A stretch of 64,000 bases of DNA from Terriglobia bacterium (lineage in GTDB: Bacteria > Acidobacteriota > Terriglobia > Terriglobales > Acidobacteriaceae), in assembly GCA_020072645.1 (NCBI GenBank), contig JAIQGK010000017.1, forward strand, positions 62,001 to 126,000. The letters are read 5' to 3'. The notes under the pieces were generated by a model. The model searched no databases. It saw only the letters and a list, made by a program, of their open reading frames with translations, and was not told where the DNA came from. This document shows positions 26,167-35,456 of the stretch, in pieces. The position numbers and the translations under genes were made by a program. Position 1 is the stretch's first letter; every line of letters begins with the position of its first letter.

Positions 26167-26193
26167 TTTTGGGCCGAGATACTCTGCTATAAT
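26167..26193 (+). promoter_or_regulatory. Promoter of tRNA-Pro
   Basis: A perfect TATAAT lies at 26188-26193, 38 bases before the mature 5' end of the tRNA. A TTTTGG at 26167-26172 is a poor -35 element with 15-base spacing. Position and -10 quality support a housekeeping promoter. Confidence 0.6.
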
Positions 26194-26231
26194 CGAGGCC
26201 TACCATGACCGTCCGCTTGGATGGTCCATGT

Positions 26232-26308
<77 letters not shown>

Positions 26309-26372
26309 ATCTTTTTCAAGAACTTACAAGCATTCTTGGATTTGCCGAGAGGCAGAGGGTTTACAAAAAGGT

Positions 26373-27581
26373 TTACATTGGCCCAGACGCTTGCGTCGTG
26401 GGCATAAACTCCCGCCAAACAGTCGCGGCAGCCATGCTCACGGCTTCAACTCGTTCTTCCCACCACGTCTTGTTGTAGACATTCTGGGTCACGTCAATGT
26501 TGGCGTGTCCCATGTTGTCTCGCGTCACTTCAGGCCGAACTCCCACACTGCTCATCAGGCTTGAGTGCATGGTTCGGAAACTCCTGAAGTCCACCGTAGC
26601 CGGCAACCCAAGCTTCTTGATAGCTGGCTTGAGATGCCGCCGCAGCAGATTACGACGATCCACAGCTCCCCCGCGCTTATTCGCAAAAACCAGGTCTTCC
26701 GGTTTGCGATATTTCGACCTCTGCCATGCCGCATCGAGAACCGCCCGCAGGATTCCGAAAGAATCGAGCGGAATGCTCCGACGCCCAGCGTCAGTCTTGG
26801 TGTCGTCGAATTCGCCTTCGTAAAAGCGTTCTACGACTTCGATACGGTCGGAATGAATTCTTCCCCACCGCAGCGCGGTAACCTCTCCGATCCGCAATGA
26901 ACCGACAACCACCAGCGTGACGATGGATTTTGTTGGTTCCGGCAAGGCTTCGACTACACGTCGAATGTCCTGCTTTGCAAGCACGACAGGAGGCTTCCGG
27001 GCCTTCTTGCGAGGTAGCCGGACGCCTTGCGTTGGATTTTCCATTACTAAGCCCCACGCTTTGCCCTGACTGAAAACAGTCCTCATACATCCGTGCATGT
27101 TGCGAATCGTCTTTGGAGCCAGACGAGGAGAAAATGAGTTAAAGAAATCCTGAAGTTCAATGGTCCTCATTTTCGTGAGTCTCATTGAACCCCATTTAGG
27201 CAACAGGTGCGTGTCCAGATAGAAGTCGTAGCTGATCCTCGTTGAGTTTTTCAGCAGCGGCCACATTTTTTCACGACAAATTGCCACGAGTCCTGCCATT
27301 GTTTCTTCCCCGGAGGGAAAAAGTTGAGGTTCGTTGTTCCGACCGTTTACGGTGTCCATAAACCGATCCGCCTCACGCTGCGCTTCGGTTTTGGTAGGAA
27401 CCAGGTCTTTTCCCCAGCTCTTTGTACGACCGCGACGGTTGCCGGAACTGTAGTCCCAGTAGAATATTTTCCACTTGGTCCCCAAGTCCGATACTCGGGG
27501 CCTCTGATGTCTTTCTCGCACCACGATTCTCCTTCCGTGGTGCTTCAACCGTGGCTTATCAGTAACATCAAACGGTTTCAT
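26373..27581 (-). CDS. int: Tyrosine-family site-specific integrase
   Basis: A 402-residue protein whose ATG overlaps the excisionase stop (TAATG). An N-terminal arm-binding region and an SAM-like core-binding domain (about 95-180) precede the catalytic domain. Active-site residues: Arg in GSLRIGEVTALRW, Lys in the DTKTDAGRRSIPL hairpin, Arg in DFRSFRTMHSS, His in MGHANID and the nucleophile Tyr in QNVYNKT. The position of the first active-site His of the HxxR motif is Arg (RSFR), a variation on the standard pattern. It points toward tRNA-Pro and should insert the element there. Confidence 0.93.
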   Translation of the reverse strand: MKPFDVTDKPRLKHHGRRIVVRERHQRPRVSDLGTKWKIFYWDYSSGNRRGRTKSWGKDLVPTKTEAQREADRFMDTVNGRNNEPQLFPSGEETMAGLVAICREKMWPLLKNSTRISYDFYLDTHLLPKWGSMRLTKMRTIELQDFFNSFSPRLAPKTIRNMHGCMRTVFSQGKAWGLVMENPTQGVRLPRKKARKPPVVLAKQDIRRVVEALPEPTKSIVTLVVVGSLRIGEVTALRWGRIHSDRIEVVERFYEGEFDDTKTDAGRRSIPLDSFGILRAVLDAAWQRSKYRKPEDLVFANKRGGAVDRRNLLRRHLKPAIKKLGLPATVDFRSFRTMHSSLMSSVGVRPEVTRDNMGHANIDVTQNVYNKTWWEERVEAVSMAAATVWREFMPTTQASGPM

Positions 27582-27838
27582 TAGCAAGCCTTTTGCTGAT
27601 CTAAAAACGACTCAATTTCAGAGCGTTTAAAGCGCACGTACCGCCCCAGCCGCACGGTTGGGAGCTGATCCTGATGGCTGTAAATCCAACTCTTAGGGAC
27701 GCGAAGAATCTCAGCCAACTCATCGACCGTAAGGAGGATTTGGTCGTCCGCGACGCCGTTGCCGTTTGCCTGGAGAGCCGCAGATTCCGGCTCCGATGGA
27801 AACGAGCCTGAGTGTTTGTGAGTGTCCTTTCCGTGCAT
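27581..27838 (-). CDS. xis: Excisionase-type helix-turn-helix protein
   Basis: An 85-residue protein. After about 30 polar residues comes a MerR-like HTH_17 domain (LLTVDELAEILRVPKSWIYSHQ, then LPTVRLGRYVRFKRSEIESFLDQ), as found in recombination directionality factors. Its stop overlaps the integrase ATG by one base, so the two are co-translated. It is 11 bases from the end of the VirB8-like gene and may be read by the same long transcript, linking excision to transfer-gene expression (inference). Confidence 0.85.
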   Translation of the reverse strand: MHGKDTHKHSGSFPSEPESAALQANGNGVADDQILLTVDELAEILRVPKSWIYSHQDQLPTVRLGRYVRFKRSEIESFLDQQKAC

Positions 27839-27849
27839 AGTCTGGTCCT

Positions 27850-28533
27850 TTACTGAAACGCCTGGTCCTCTCGAAAATATGTGATCGCTAGCCCAAGAGG
27901 GTTTGCCTGAATCAAATCGTTCGGCACCGAGTCACGGAAGAGAAAAACGAAGTGTGCTGTGTAGAGCGTTCGTTTGATCTCAACATGCTCGCCCGGAGAG
28001 TAAGCGATCTCGTAAAAATCGACCGTGGCCTTGTACGGAGCCGAGCGAAGGTCTTCAATCGACACCTTCCCCACGTCAATGTCGATGTCTGGGGCACTGG
28101 AGTCTTGGAGATAGCCCTCGACTGTGTGATTCTTGCGATATGCCTCAGCTACGCTGTTCGCAAGCTGTGCTTCCATGAAGAGCAACGACTTCTTAAAGTT
28201 GTCGCGCATCGTGTAACGATTGCGGCTGTAGTAGAGCCGGCAGAAATCGCTCAGGAAATATTTGATCTCCGCGTCTTGAGGCTTGTAACCGAGCGTGTCG
28301 TACTTGACGGCTTCCGCACGGCCAATGTCGTTGATGCGGATCACCAGAGGCTTGAAATTCTCGACCATGCGAACGGTTCGGACGTTCGCATAGATCAAGC
28401 CAGCCGACACCAGGGCCATCGCGAGCAGCGCGATCTTTAAATACGTATTTGTGACAATGGCGTCACCAAATTGCTCTGCATACAACTGCTTGGCAGCGTT
28501 GAAAGTGGCGTCCGGTTTGGTTTCTGTACTCAT
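27850..28533 (-). CDS. VirB8/TrbF-like type IV secretion protein
   Basis: A 227-residue protein from ATG 28533; the frame is open further upstream, but that overlaps the VirB6-like gene and is unlikely. A short cytoplasmic tail, one membrane helix (YLKIALLAMALVSAGLIYANV) and a periplasmic domain with the VirB8/TrbF layout (IKYFLSDFCRLYYSRNRYTMRDNFKKSL; ATVDFYEIAYS; NPLGLAITYFREDQAF at the end). It should nucleate the transfer channel at the inner membrane. It is the last structural gene before xis and int. Confidence 0.85.
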   Translation of the reverse strand: MSTETKPDATFNAAKQLYAEQFGDAIVTNTYLKIALLAMALVSAGLIYANVRTVRMVENFKPLVIRINDIGRAEAVKYDTLGYKPQDAEIKYFLSDFCRLYYSRNRYTMRDNFKKSLLFMEAQLANSVAEAYRKNHTVEGYLQDSSAPDIDIDVGKVSIEDLRSAPYKATVDFYEIAYSPGEHVEIKRTLYTAHFVFLFRDSVPNDLIQANPLGLAITYFREDQAFQ

Positions 28534-28535
28534 GA

Positions 28536-29390
28536 TCACCCTCGACTGATGTACGCGACCATTGCCGCTGCCAGTCCCGAATCCGCTCCCGCCGCTCCGC
28601 TGAACAGGTGATTCGTCAAAGCCGGAATCTTCAGGAGTCCGTAAATCGCAATCAGCAAGAAGATAAACATCGCTGGAAACGCCGTCATCCATTGCTCCAC
28701 TGTCATTCCGCCCGTATCAATGGCAAAAAACGCCAACAGAAGCTTCCCGAAGATGTAAACGAAGGCACTGGCAACGACCTGATAGAACGAGTACTGAAGA
28801 AAAGCCTTGAACCATCCCCAGAAGAGCCAGTCCATCTTGGGGACAACGAAGAACGGTATGAATACAGGCCCGACCAGCAACAACACGGCTTGGGCAATTA
28901 AGCCGAATCCTATGATCATGAGCACGACGGCCTGCACGGTAGCCAGAATCACGTACAGCACAACGAATGTCAGAGTCTCGTGAAAATTGATGGCGCTCGG
29001 CTGTTCCATTCCTTGCTCAACCTCAGTCACTTTGGTTTCGATCAGACGCGCCTGGTCCATGCCAATGCTGTTGGAGAGAGAGGAGGCCTCTTGCATCACC
29101 AAGTCCGGGAAGCTCATGCCAAAGCCGGGAATTGGCGTGCTGTAATACTTGACCATCGCAAACCCAAACGCGATCACAAGCAACAAGCGGCTGAAGCGGG
29201 CGAAGTTGAAACCTTCGCCACCTTCAGCGCTTGAGAAAGCCGACTGCACTCCAAACCACGCAATAAGGATCGTCGCAAAGCCGCGGAAGAGGTTCTGGCC
29301 CATTCCAACGAACAGGTCGAGCTTCGAGGTCATCAGGCCTCGAATGATGTCTTCGAGGGAGGTGAGCGGATCTTGAACGGGAGCAAACAT
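28536..29390 (-). CDS. VirB6/TrbL-like polytopic membrane protein
   Basis: A 284-residue protein with at least five membrane helices. It opens with a cytoplasmic helix, then GMGQNLFRGFATILIAWFGV, and the central block has the TrbL-like LTFVVLYVILATVQAVVLMIIGFGLIAQAVLLLVGPVFIPF, with a WFKAFLQYSFYQVVASAFVYIFG segment in the typical Trp-containing position. It would form the inner-membrane pore of the apparatus. It is separated by 2 bases from the VirB8-like gene and by 14 from the VirB5-like gene. Confidence 0.87.
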   Translation of the reverse strand: MFAPVQDPLTSLEDIIRGLMTSKLDLFVGMGQNLFRGFATILIAWFGVQSAFSSAEGGEGFNFARFSRLLLVIAFGFAMVKYYSTPIPGFGMSFPDLVMQEASSLSNSIGMDQARLIETKVTEVEQGMEQPSAINFHETLTFVVLYVILATVQAVVLMIIGFGLIAQAVLLLVGPVFIPFFVVPKMDWLFWGWFKAFLQYSFYQVVASAFVYIFGKLLLAFFAIDTGGMTVEQWMTAFPAMFIFLLIAIYGLLKIPALTNHLFSGAAGADSGLAAAMVAYISRG

Positions 29391-29404
29391 TTCATACTCC
29401 CGCG

Positions 29405-30202
29405 TTACCGGCCCGTAGGCGTTTGAAGCTGTGTCGGGATGGAGCCGGTGAAACTCATGGTGTCCGAGAAGTGCTGTTGCCGATACAGTTCTGTGTTGAT
29501 GGTGCCAACGCCCGTCGTGCGGTTGCGTTCGGTCGTCACAAGTTGCTGTTCCAGGAGCGATGCCAAGAGTTTGTTTGTGTCCTGCATGGTGCGAACAAGC
29601 AACATGCTGGCGGAATTGATCTTGTTCAGAACCGCGACCTGTGTGTTGAGATCAGAGTCGGACGACAGCGAGTCGTCTTCGAGTTGCTTGATGTGCGTCT
29701 CAAGTTGCTGAGCATGGTTCCGCATCTCGCCTATTGTGGCCATGCTGTTAACCGTGGAGCCATCTGATAACTCTTCCAGCCCATACGAACGCTTGAGGCC
29801 GTCGAAGGTGTTCACTCCGGTTGGATCGCTCAGAGACCTATTGATCTGCCCGTACCCCTGCTGCGCAATGCTGTAAGTTCCCGAGTTGATGCCATTGACC
29901 CAGCGGGACGTGTTGCCGAGCGTGTTGGCCGCGCTCAGGTTCGTCCAGAGCGTAGGAATGGCGCGATAACGGGCCACCATGTTCTGGAGTTGGCGAGCCT
30001 GAGACTGGATAAACATGAATTGCTGCATGTGCACGTTGTACGACTGCTGAAGCTGCTGCAATTGTTTCTGCAATTGCAGATAGCGCAGCACGGCGTTGTG
30101 GTAGTTCGTTGGGTCGTACACAATTCCGCTGCCAAGTTGAGCGAAGACGGGGCTGACTCCGAAAGCCAGCACGAGCGATATCAACGCGATTTTGTATTTC
30201 AT
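29405..30202 (-). CDS. VirB5/TrbJ-like secreted transfer protein
   Basis: A 265-residue protein with a signal peptide (KIALISLVLAFGVSPVFAQ). The mature protein opens with VYDPTNYHNAVLRYLQLQKQLQQLQQ, the TrbJ hallmark, and continues with a long coiled coil (to about 85) and a second coil near 160-200 (ATIGEMRNHAQQLETHIKQLEDD). VirB5/TrbJ proteins sit at the pilus tip or periplasm and help cell contact. The Gln-rich coil is strongly developed here. Confidence 0.85.
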   Translation of the reverse strand: MKYKIALISLVLAFGVSPVFAQLGSGIVYDPTNYHNAVLRYLQLQKQLQQLQQSYNVHMQQFMFIQSQARQLQNMVARYRAIPTLWTNLSAANTLGNTSRWVNGINSGTYSIAQQGYGQINRSLSDPTGVNTFDGLKRSYGLEELSDGSTVNSMATIGEMRNHAQQLETHIKQLEDDSLSSDSDLNTQVAVLNKINSASMLLVRTMQDTNKLLASLLEQQLVTTERNRTTGVGTINTELYRQQHFSDTMSFTGSIPTQLQTPTGR

Positions 30203-30211
30203 ATGTACTCC

Positions 30212-31438
30212 TTAAATGTCCGAGGGCATTTCGTGTTGTGCGTAGTCGGGAACGAGAAGGTCTTGCATGAGGTACACCTTCACGCGGTGCCCTTCTCGAA
30301 TGGTGATCGTTGGGAGCAGGTTCAGGAACCTGTCCAGAATGTGCATTGACGATTGCGAAAGGCTTGTGGCGACGCCCTGTCGGTAGGCATCTGCCGGAGT
30401 CTCGGCTAGTCCGAGACTCGTTGTGTTGGTGCCGACTTGGGCCAGCCCCCCGATCGCGCCAACTGCGATGGATGCGCCAAATATTTGCAGGTAGTGATGA
30501 TTAACTTTGTCCCTGAGACCAGTTTCGCCAATCTGGTTCAAGCCCTGGAATTGATCGAGGTCAACGGAGTAGCCGTCCGGCATGATGAGCCGATGAAAGA
30601 CCACAGCCAGGCGCGTCTGTCCGAAGCCCTCGACCCGCTTCGTTTGTCCCATGACTTTTGAGCCGGCAGGGATGAGCAGGCGCTGTCCGTCGTGGGAGTA
30701 GATGCTATTGGTCATCATGCAAATGACAGGACCGCTGAAGTCACCGTTCAATCTCGTGACCAGCGTGGTTTCAAGGACCGTCCCTTCAAAGACCAAGTAG
30801 TCTTTGCCGCTCGACTGATTGAAATTCGGATTGCTCCTCTTCTTCGACGGCTCTTCAGAATTGGCGGACAGTTGCGATGCCTGCGGCACGCCATTGGCAG
30901 GGGGAGGGCTCGGCATCTCAAGGGCTGACAAATCCATCGCCAATTGCGCTGTCGGGTCCGCAGCCGTTTTGGTTGGGTCGCTAGCCTGTGGCCCGCGATA
31001 GCTCAGCGACACACTGGACGCGAAACGCGCCATGTACTCCCGACGACGCAAATCTTGTTTGATCGGATCTTGCTCCGTGGGCGGAGCGGAGCCTTGATTC
31101 GCCAAAGCCGTGCTCGGGTCATCCACACGTCCAGGCTGTTGGCCGAAGAGACGCTGTGCCGGGGTAAGGGGCGTCTGCTGGTCACGCCTTACCTGCTCAA
31201 GCCGGGACGCGATTTCTGTAGGGCTCAGTCCAACGACCGTTTCGGCTTTTGCTGTCTCCGGTTTTTGCGATGATTTCGCGCCTTTCGCCGGCCCCGAGAC
31301 CCAAAGCATGATCATGATGACTGCGGTCAGACCCATCACGACCCAGGTCTGAGCATTCTTGGGCAGGACGCCCGGAGCAGGCTTTCGCTTGTCCTGGACA
31401 TTGGGCGCCAGATTCTGAGTTTCGTTGACCTGAGACAT
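30212..31438 (-). CDS. VirB10/TrbI-like channel protein
   Basis: A 408-residue protein. The cytoplasmic tail (about 1-28) precedes one membrane helix (WVVMGLTAVIMIMLWVSG), a Pro/Gln/Ser-rich periplasmic linker (to about 205) and the beta-barrel TrbI domain (DYLVFEGTVLETTLVTRLNGDFSGPVICMM, GQRLLIPAGSKVMGQT, LDQFQGLNQIGETGLRDKVNHHY). VirB10 spans both membranes and reports ATPase state to the outer gate. It is 4 bases from the VirB9-like gene. Confidence 0.92.
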   Translation of the reverse strand: MSQVNETQNLAPNVQDKRKPAPGVLPKNAQTWVVMGLTAVIMIMLWVSGPAKGAKSSQKPETAKAETVVGLSPTEIASRLEQVRRDQQTPLTPAQRLFGQQPGRVDDPSTALANQGSAPPTEQDPIKQDLRRREYMARFASSVSLSYRGPQASDPTKTAADPTAQLAMDLSALEMPSPPPANGVPQASQLSANSEEPSKKRSNPNFNQSSGKDYLVFEGTVLETTLVTRLNGDFSGPVICMMTNSIYSHDGQRLLIPAGSKVMGQTKRVEGFGQTRLAVVFHRLIMPDGYSVDLDQFQGLNQIGETGLRDKVNHHYLQIFGASIAVGAIGGLAQVGTNTTSLGLAETPADAYRQGVATSLSQSSMHILDRFLNLLPTITIREGHRVKVYLMQDLLVPDYAQHEMPSDI

Positions 31439-31442
31439 GGCA

Positions 31443-32198
31443 CTACTCCTGCCTCTTGAAATCCATGCGGTGCTTGCCGATCACGAGATAACCGGAGTCA
31501 AGGATCTTCGGTACGACATAAACGCCGTTCCGCAGATCAAAGTTGATGAGATTCGGTGAGCCGTCCTTCACCTCATACAGCGTGGGTTTTTCCTGTGCTG
31601 CAGAGCGGATGTAGGTGAACCTGTCATCGTGATAGATCGCAGACACGAGGAACGGTTTCTTGTCTTTGTCGAACGAGTAGTCAAACTTCAGTTTGTTGAC
31701 TGGATAGTCGGCTCGGAAGGTTTCCTTATCCCGTTCCGCCCGAGTGGCAGCAATTGCAGCCTGCACACGCGTCGCTTCCACGTCACTCGATGGCACGAAC
31801 TTAGGAGGAGCATTCATAGCCTGGACAATGGATTGGTCTTTGGGTTCAATGAAGACCTTCATGTCGGGATCGTCGCTTTCCCCGACTTCCTTCACGAGGA
31901 ACGAATACACGTTGCCCGACGCCGTAATCAGCGTCACGTCCGTGCTCGTTCCTTGCTTCGCCGGTTTGATGTAGCAGAAATTCTGCGTCCCTTCGACCAC
32001 CCAGAAGTCCTTGTCTCCGGTAACGAAGTCGAGGATTTTCTCGTTCTGGGGGAGGACAATCAGCGTCGTATAGCGGAGCTTGGCCTTGATCAGAACGATG
32101 TCCTTGGCTGCGTACTTGACTGTTCGTGCCTCGCGATCCTGGGCCGCAGCCGAAAGAGCGAGGACCGCTAGGAAAGTGATTGTGATTACTCGTTTCAT
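31443..32198 (-). CDS. VirB9/TrbG-like outer-membrane channel protein
   Basis: A 251-residue protein with a signal peptide (VITITFLAVLALSAAAQ). The N-terminal domain ends in a helical linker; the C-terminal domain has LKFDYSFDKDKKPFLVSAIYHDDRFTYI, NFDLRNGVYVVPKILDSGYLVIGK, the VirB9/CagX signature. With VirB10 it builds the outer-membrane core. Its ATG overlaps the VirB4 stop (ATGA). No VirB7 lipoprotein was recognised nearby. Confidence 0.92.
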   Translation of the reverse strand: MKRVITITFLAVLALSAAAQDREARTVKYAAKDIVLIKAKLRYTTLIVLPQNEKILDFVTGDKDFWVVEGTQNFCYIKPAKQGTSTDVTLITASGNVYSFLVKEVGESDDPDMKVFIEPKDQSIVQAMNAPPKFVPSSDVEATRVQAAIAATRAERDKETFRADYPVNKLKFDYSFDKDKKPFLVSAIYHDDRFTYIRSAAQEKPTLYEVKDGSPNLINFDLRNGVYVVPKILDSGYLVIGKHRMDFKRQE

Positions 32199-34645
32199 AG
32201 GGAACTCCTTGCCAAAACCTCCAAACCTTTCTCAAAGCCATGTTCGCGAAAAGCCTGCTCGCGCCTGAAACTCTCATTTGGGTCGCTCGTGTACAGCCAG
32301 TAGCTCTTTTCATCAACCTCAAGGTTGACGACCTTCGCCAGATCGGGCCGCTTTACCAAAGCCTGCCGCTTGGGAATCAGGGTCGAAATCATTTCAATCT
32401 CGTTGTCATTCAAGTGAAAGGTGTTCCGGTACAGTTCGCGATCCATGTCCGGGTTCGCCAGAAAAATCTTTGTTGCGCAGCTTTCAATCACGACGTTCAC
32501 AATCTCCGACTTGTCTAACTCATCGAGCGATTGCGTGGACAGGATCATGGCGGCATTTTTCTTGCGCCAGGTCTTCAGGGCTTCCACGATGTAGTTGCGA
32601 ATTGCGGGATGCCCGAAGAACCGCCAAGCCTCATCAATGAAGAACGCCTTGAACTTCGTGACAGCCTCCGAGCTGTAGATGAATGCATTCGCCCGATGCA
32701 GGATGTAGAAGAGCAGAGGCTCAATCAGTCCGGGGTAGCGGTCCATCCCCTCGAAATCGAAACACTGAAAGTGCGAAAGCGTCAGCGTATCTTTCTCGTT
32801 GTCGAAGACGTGCTCGTATTGCCCGCCCCGCACCCACTTCTCCAGCCGATTGGCCAACGATTTCTGTAACGTGTTTGCCAAGACGCTCAGGGTCCGCAAG
32901 TTCGCGGGCAGGATGTATAGGTTCTGGATCTGTCCGAAGAGATCTTTTTCTTCCGCCTGTGTCAGAGGAATCACGCCACGGCCTTCGGCGAGCACCTTAA
33001 CGAATGAGAAAAGGAAGTTTAGGTTCTCAGGCGTTGGCTCCAGTGAAAACGGATTGATCGTGAATTCCGAATGCTCCGCGCTGACCTTTAGATAAGCGCC
33101 GCCGAAGAGCTGCGTGATACTGCGGAAACTTCCGCCCAAGTCGAAGATGAAAGTGTAGGGATCATACTTCTGTAGATTCGTGATGAGGAAATTTAGGAAA
33201 AACGACTTGCCTGATCCGGTTCGGCCCAGGACAACGGTGTGAGCCGTGTCCTGATAGTGCAAGTTCAGGAAGTAAGGCGTTCCGTGATTCGTCTCAAGCA
33301 CCGCCAAGTATTCGGCTTTTAGGTGCTTGTTCTGTCGCTCCCCGGTGTGCAACGTGAACAGGAACGAATAATCCGCGTAGTTTGCGTTCAGCAACCAGAG
33401 ATACCGAAGATTGAAATGGCGGTTTCCCGGAACTGTCGCGAAAAACGCATTCAGCAGGTTGTAGCGTTCCTCGAACAGCAAGCCGTCGTGCATGGAAAAC
33501 ACTTTGTAGAACTCGGCGCACGCCTTTTCGACGGCAGATAAGTCCTTGTCGTAAACAACGACCGTGAGCGAGAACTCCCCGAAGTAGTTCCCATTAAGCT
33601 CAATTTCCTTCAGGCATTCACCCAGGCTGCGGACGAGCGATTCCTTGGAGTCGTCCACCAGCAGTTCGCCCGGATTCGTTGAGCCGTCGGCCTTGAGCTG
33701 GCTAAAGAGCGAGGTCTTGCTGTTGTGGAAGTGACGCCGCATGGACTGAATCCGCTTGCGGGCGGCCGTATTGTCCTGGGCCTTCCACTCCGTAACGATG
33801 TGGTAGCTGGCCCCGACTTCCAGCAATTGCCGGAGAATCAGGGGCCAGCTCTGCGCTGGGGGCTCTTTTATGGAGAGGGCTTTCACATAGCAGTCGTCGA
33901 TCAGGAGATGACCCGGATAACACTCAAGCGCCGAATCGGCCAGGAAGTAATCCACATGCGTGTCATATTTCAGCCGCGCATGTGCAATCTTGGCCGGGGA
34001 AAAGTTCAGGAGTCTTTTCAGAGCCTTGAAGGCTTCCTGCTTGCCGCACGTTTCAATCGCGACAAAATCGCCGAGCTGAAGAATGAGGCTGCGAACTTGA
34101 TGCCGCAACGTGCGGTGTTGCCTGTCAATCGCACTGCCGATCAATAGGGTTTGCTTCTTACTGCTGAGCAAGCCCCTCAGCTCTTCGAGCCCTTCCTTCG
34201 GCTCCGACACGAGCCTCGCAATCGCACCCGTGACGCTGCGATGATGCGCCATGCCTTCGTAGAGGATGACGTAGTAAATCTGGAGGGAGTACAGTTCGCC
34301 GGCTTTCCTCTCAAAGTAGGCTGTCCGGTCATCAACCGCTTGTCTCACGACCGGGTTGTCGTATTCGCCATGCGGGATCGTCTCGCCACTGGACTTGAAG
34401 AGGATCTGATAGACGCGGTACTGTGGCCCCAGGAGCCGGAGAGCCGATTCCAGGCGCTTGGTCAAACTGTCAGTCTGCTTGTGATCCAAACACTCGTAAT
34501 CGACGCCCTCGACTCTGAGTACAACGCCAACGTCACCGCCTTTGGTCAAAAAGACCTGCTCATCCAGAAAGCCAAAGATCGCCACATGCTCATTGAGAGC
34601 GCCGGTCTCCTTGTAGCTCTTGACGATCTTTGAAAGCCTAAGCAT
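32195..34645 (-). CDS. VirB4/TrbE-like secretion ATPase
   Basis: An 816-residue ATPase from ATG 34645; a TTG two codons upstream is possible. The N-terminal half has the VirB4 domain (IFGFLDEQVFLTKGGDVGVVL; KIAHARLKYDTHVDYFL). The ATPase half carries Walker A (VVLGRTGSGKSFFLNFL), Walker B (KAFFIDEAWRFFGHPAIRNY) and a Gln-containing STQSLDELDKS sensor region. It powers pilus assembly and DNA transfer. The gene overlaps its neighbours on both sides, which ties the operon together. Confidence 0.95.
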   Translation of the reverse strand: MLRLSKIVKSYKETGALNEHVAIFGFLDEQVFLTKGGDVGVVLRVEGVDYECLDHKQTDSLTKRLESALRLLGPQYRVYQILFKSSGETIPHGEYDNPVVRQAVDDRTAYFERKAGELYSLQIYYVILYEGMAHHRSVTGAIARLVSEPKEGLEELRGLLSSKKQTLLIGSAIDRQHRTLRHQVRSLILQLGDFVAIETCGKQEAFKALKRLLNFSPAKIAHARLKYDTHVDYFLADSALECYPGHLLIDDCYVKALSIKEPPAQSWPLILRQLLEVGASYHIVTEWKAQDNTAARKRIQSMRRHFHNSKTSLFSQLKADGSTNPGELLVDDSKESLVRSLGECLKEIELNGNYFGEFSLTVVVYDKDLSAVEKACAEFYKVFSMHDGLLFEERYNLLNAFFATVPGNRHFNLRYLWLLNANYADYSFLFTLHTGERQNKHLKAEYLAVLETNHGTPYFLNLHYQDTAHTVVLGRTGSGKSFFLNFLITNLQKYDPYTFIFDLGGSFRSITQLFGGAYLKVSAEHSEFTINPFSLEPTPENLNFLFSFVKVLAEGRGVIPLTQAEEKDLFGQIQNLYILPANLRTLSVLANTLQKSLANRLEKWVRGGQYEHVFDNEKDTLTLSHFQCFDFEGMDRYPGLIEPLLFYILHRANAFIYSSEAVTKFKAFFIDEAWRFFGHPAIRNYIVEALKTWRKKNAAMILSTQSLDELDKSEIVNVVIESCATKIFLANPDMDRELYRNTFHLNDNEIEMISTLIPKRQALVKRPDLAKVVNLEVDEKSYWLYTSDPNESFRREQAFREHGFEKGLEVLARSSL

Positions 34646-34937
34646 GTTCAATCACCCGAAGATTCGGCTCGAAGAACTTCGCGGGGTCATACTCAGGGCG
34701 GAACTTACCCGAGTTGAGCAGGATTCGCAGGATTTGCGGGTCCGTCCGCGTCGCCCACTGCGCCAGAAGGAAAAGGCAGCCGAAGAGCAATATGCCGCCG
34801 AACAAACTGCCGAAAAGGTTGAAAGCCGCCGCCCCCATGATGAGCGCAACGAAGAACAGCTTTCGTTCCGCGCCCAGAATCGTGAGCGGTTTGTTGATCG
34901 CCTTGTGAGTAGCGTTGATACGGCGTTCCGTTGGCAT
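34638..34937 (-). CDS. VirB3/TrbD-like membrane protein
   Basis: A 99-residue protein with one or two N-terminal membrane helices (KLFFVALIMGAAAFNLFGSLFGGILLFGCLFLLAQW) and the RINATHKAINKPLTILGAERKLF opening that is typical of TrbD/VirB3. It ends with YDPAKFFEPNLRV. It overlaps the VirB4 start by 8 bases; VirB3 and VirB4 usually interact. It lies 9 bases from the pilin-like gene. Confidence 0.88.
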   Translation of the reverse strand: MPTERRINATHKAINKPLTILGAERKLFFVALIMGAAAFNLFGSLFGGILLFGCLFLLAQWATRTDPQILRILLNSGKFRPEYDPAKFFEPNLRVIEHA

Positions 34938-34946
34938 TGCTATCTC

Positions 34947-35198
34947 CTACGATCCCGGAAAGAGCCAGGACAGAAAGTTCACCGCTGCGATTGCCATTCC
35001 AATGCCGAAGACAATCCCAGCAAACATCCGCTTGTTTCCGCCTTCGCCGAAAGCAAACATCAAACCGCCAACCACGATTGCGACAAGGCTCAGGCCCTTC
35101 GCAATCGGGCCAGTGAAGGCCGTTTGAAGCTGCTGCACAGCGTTTTCCCATGGACTGTTACCGGATTGCAGAAGGATCAGCGTAAGCGTCAGGTTCAT
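34947..35198 (-). CDS. VirB2/TrbC-like pilin
   Basis: An 83-residue protein with two hydrophobic segments (KGLSLVAIVVGGLMFAFG and FAGIVFGIGMAIAAVNFLSWLF) separated by a short, charged GEGGNKRM loop, the VirB2/TrbC pilin topology. The N-terminal part (LTLTLILLQSG) could be a short signal. It is the first gene of the secretion operon on the minus strand, with AGGATG upstream as a possible ribosome site. Confidence 0.88.
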   Translation of the reverse strand: MNLTLTLILLQSGNSPWENAVQQLQTAFTGPIAKGLSLVAIVVGGLMFAFGEGGNKRMFAGIVFGIGMAIAAVNFLSWLFPGS

Positions 35199-35363
35199 AA
35201 GTCACATCCTGAAACGTGCATTCTTGCTGCACGTATAAACACTCAGACGCGGGAATGATGCCGAAAGTTCTGATAGCACGGGGCAAATGCGGCTTTGGTG
35301 CACGCAGTTTAAGAAAATTGATTCCGTTGAACACCGCGCGGGGTGCGGCATTCAGGGCAACCC

Positions 35364-35399
35364 GTCTCCGAATAATCGATGTTTTGACAATTCGGAGAC
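35364..35399. promoter_or_regulatory. 10-bp inverted repeat in the transfer operon control region
   Basis: GTCTCCGAAT (35364-35373) and ATTCGGAGAC (35390-35399) are perfect reverse complements with a 16-base spacer. A TTGACA lies within it at 35384-35389. The site is 165 bases upstream of the VirB2-like gene. The adjacent HTH protein is an obvious candidate binder (inference). Confidence 0.5.
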
Positions 35400-35456
35400 A
35401 TTAAAGTCTTACTTGAAGTGCCAGGAACGCATCGTACTTACCAAGTGTCTAAGTGA

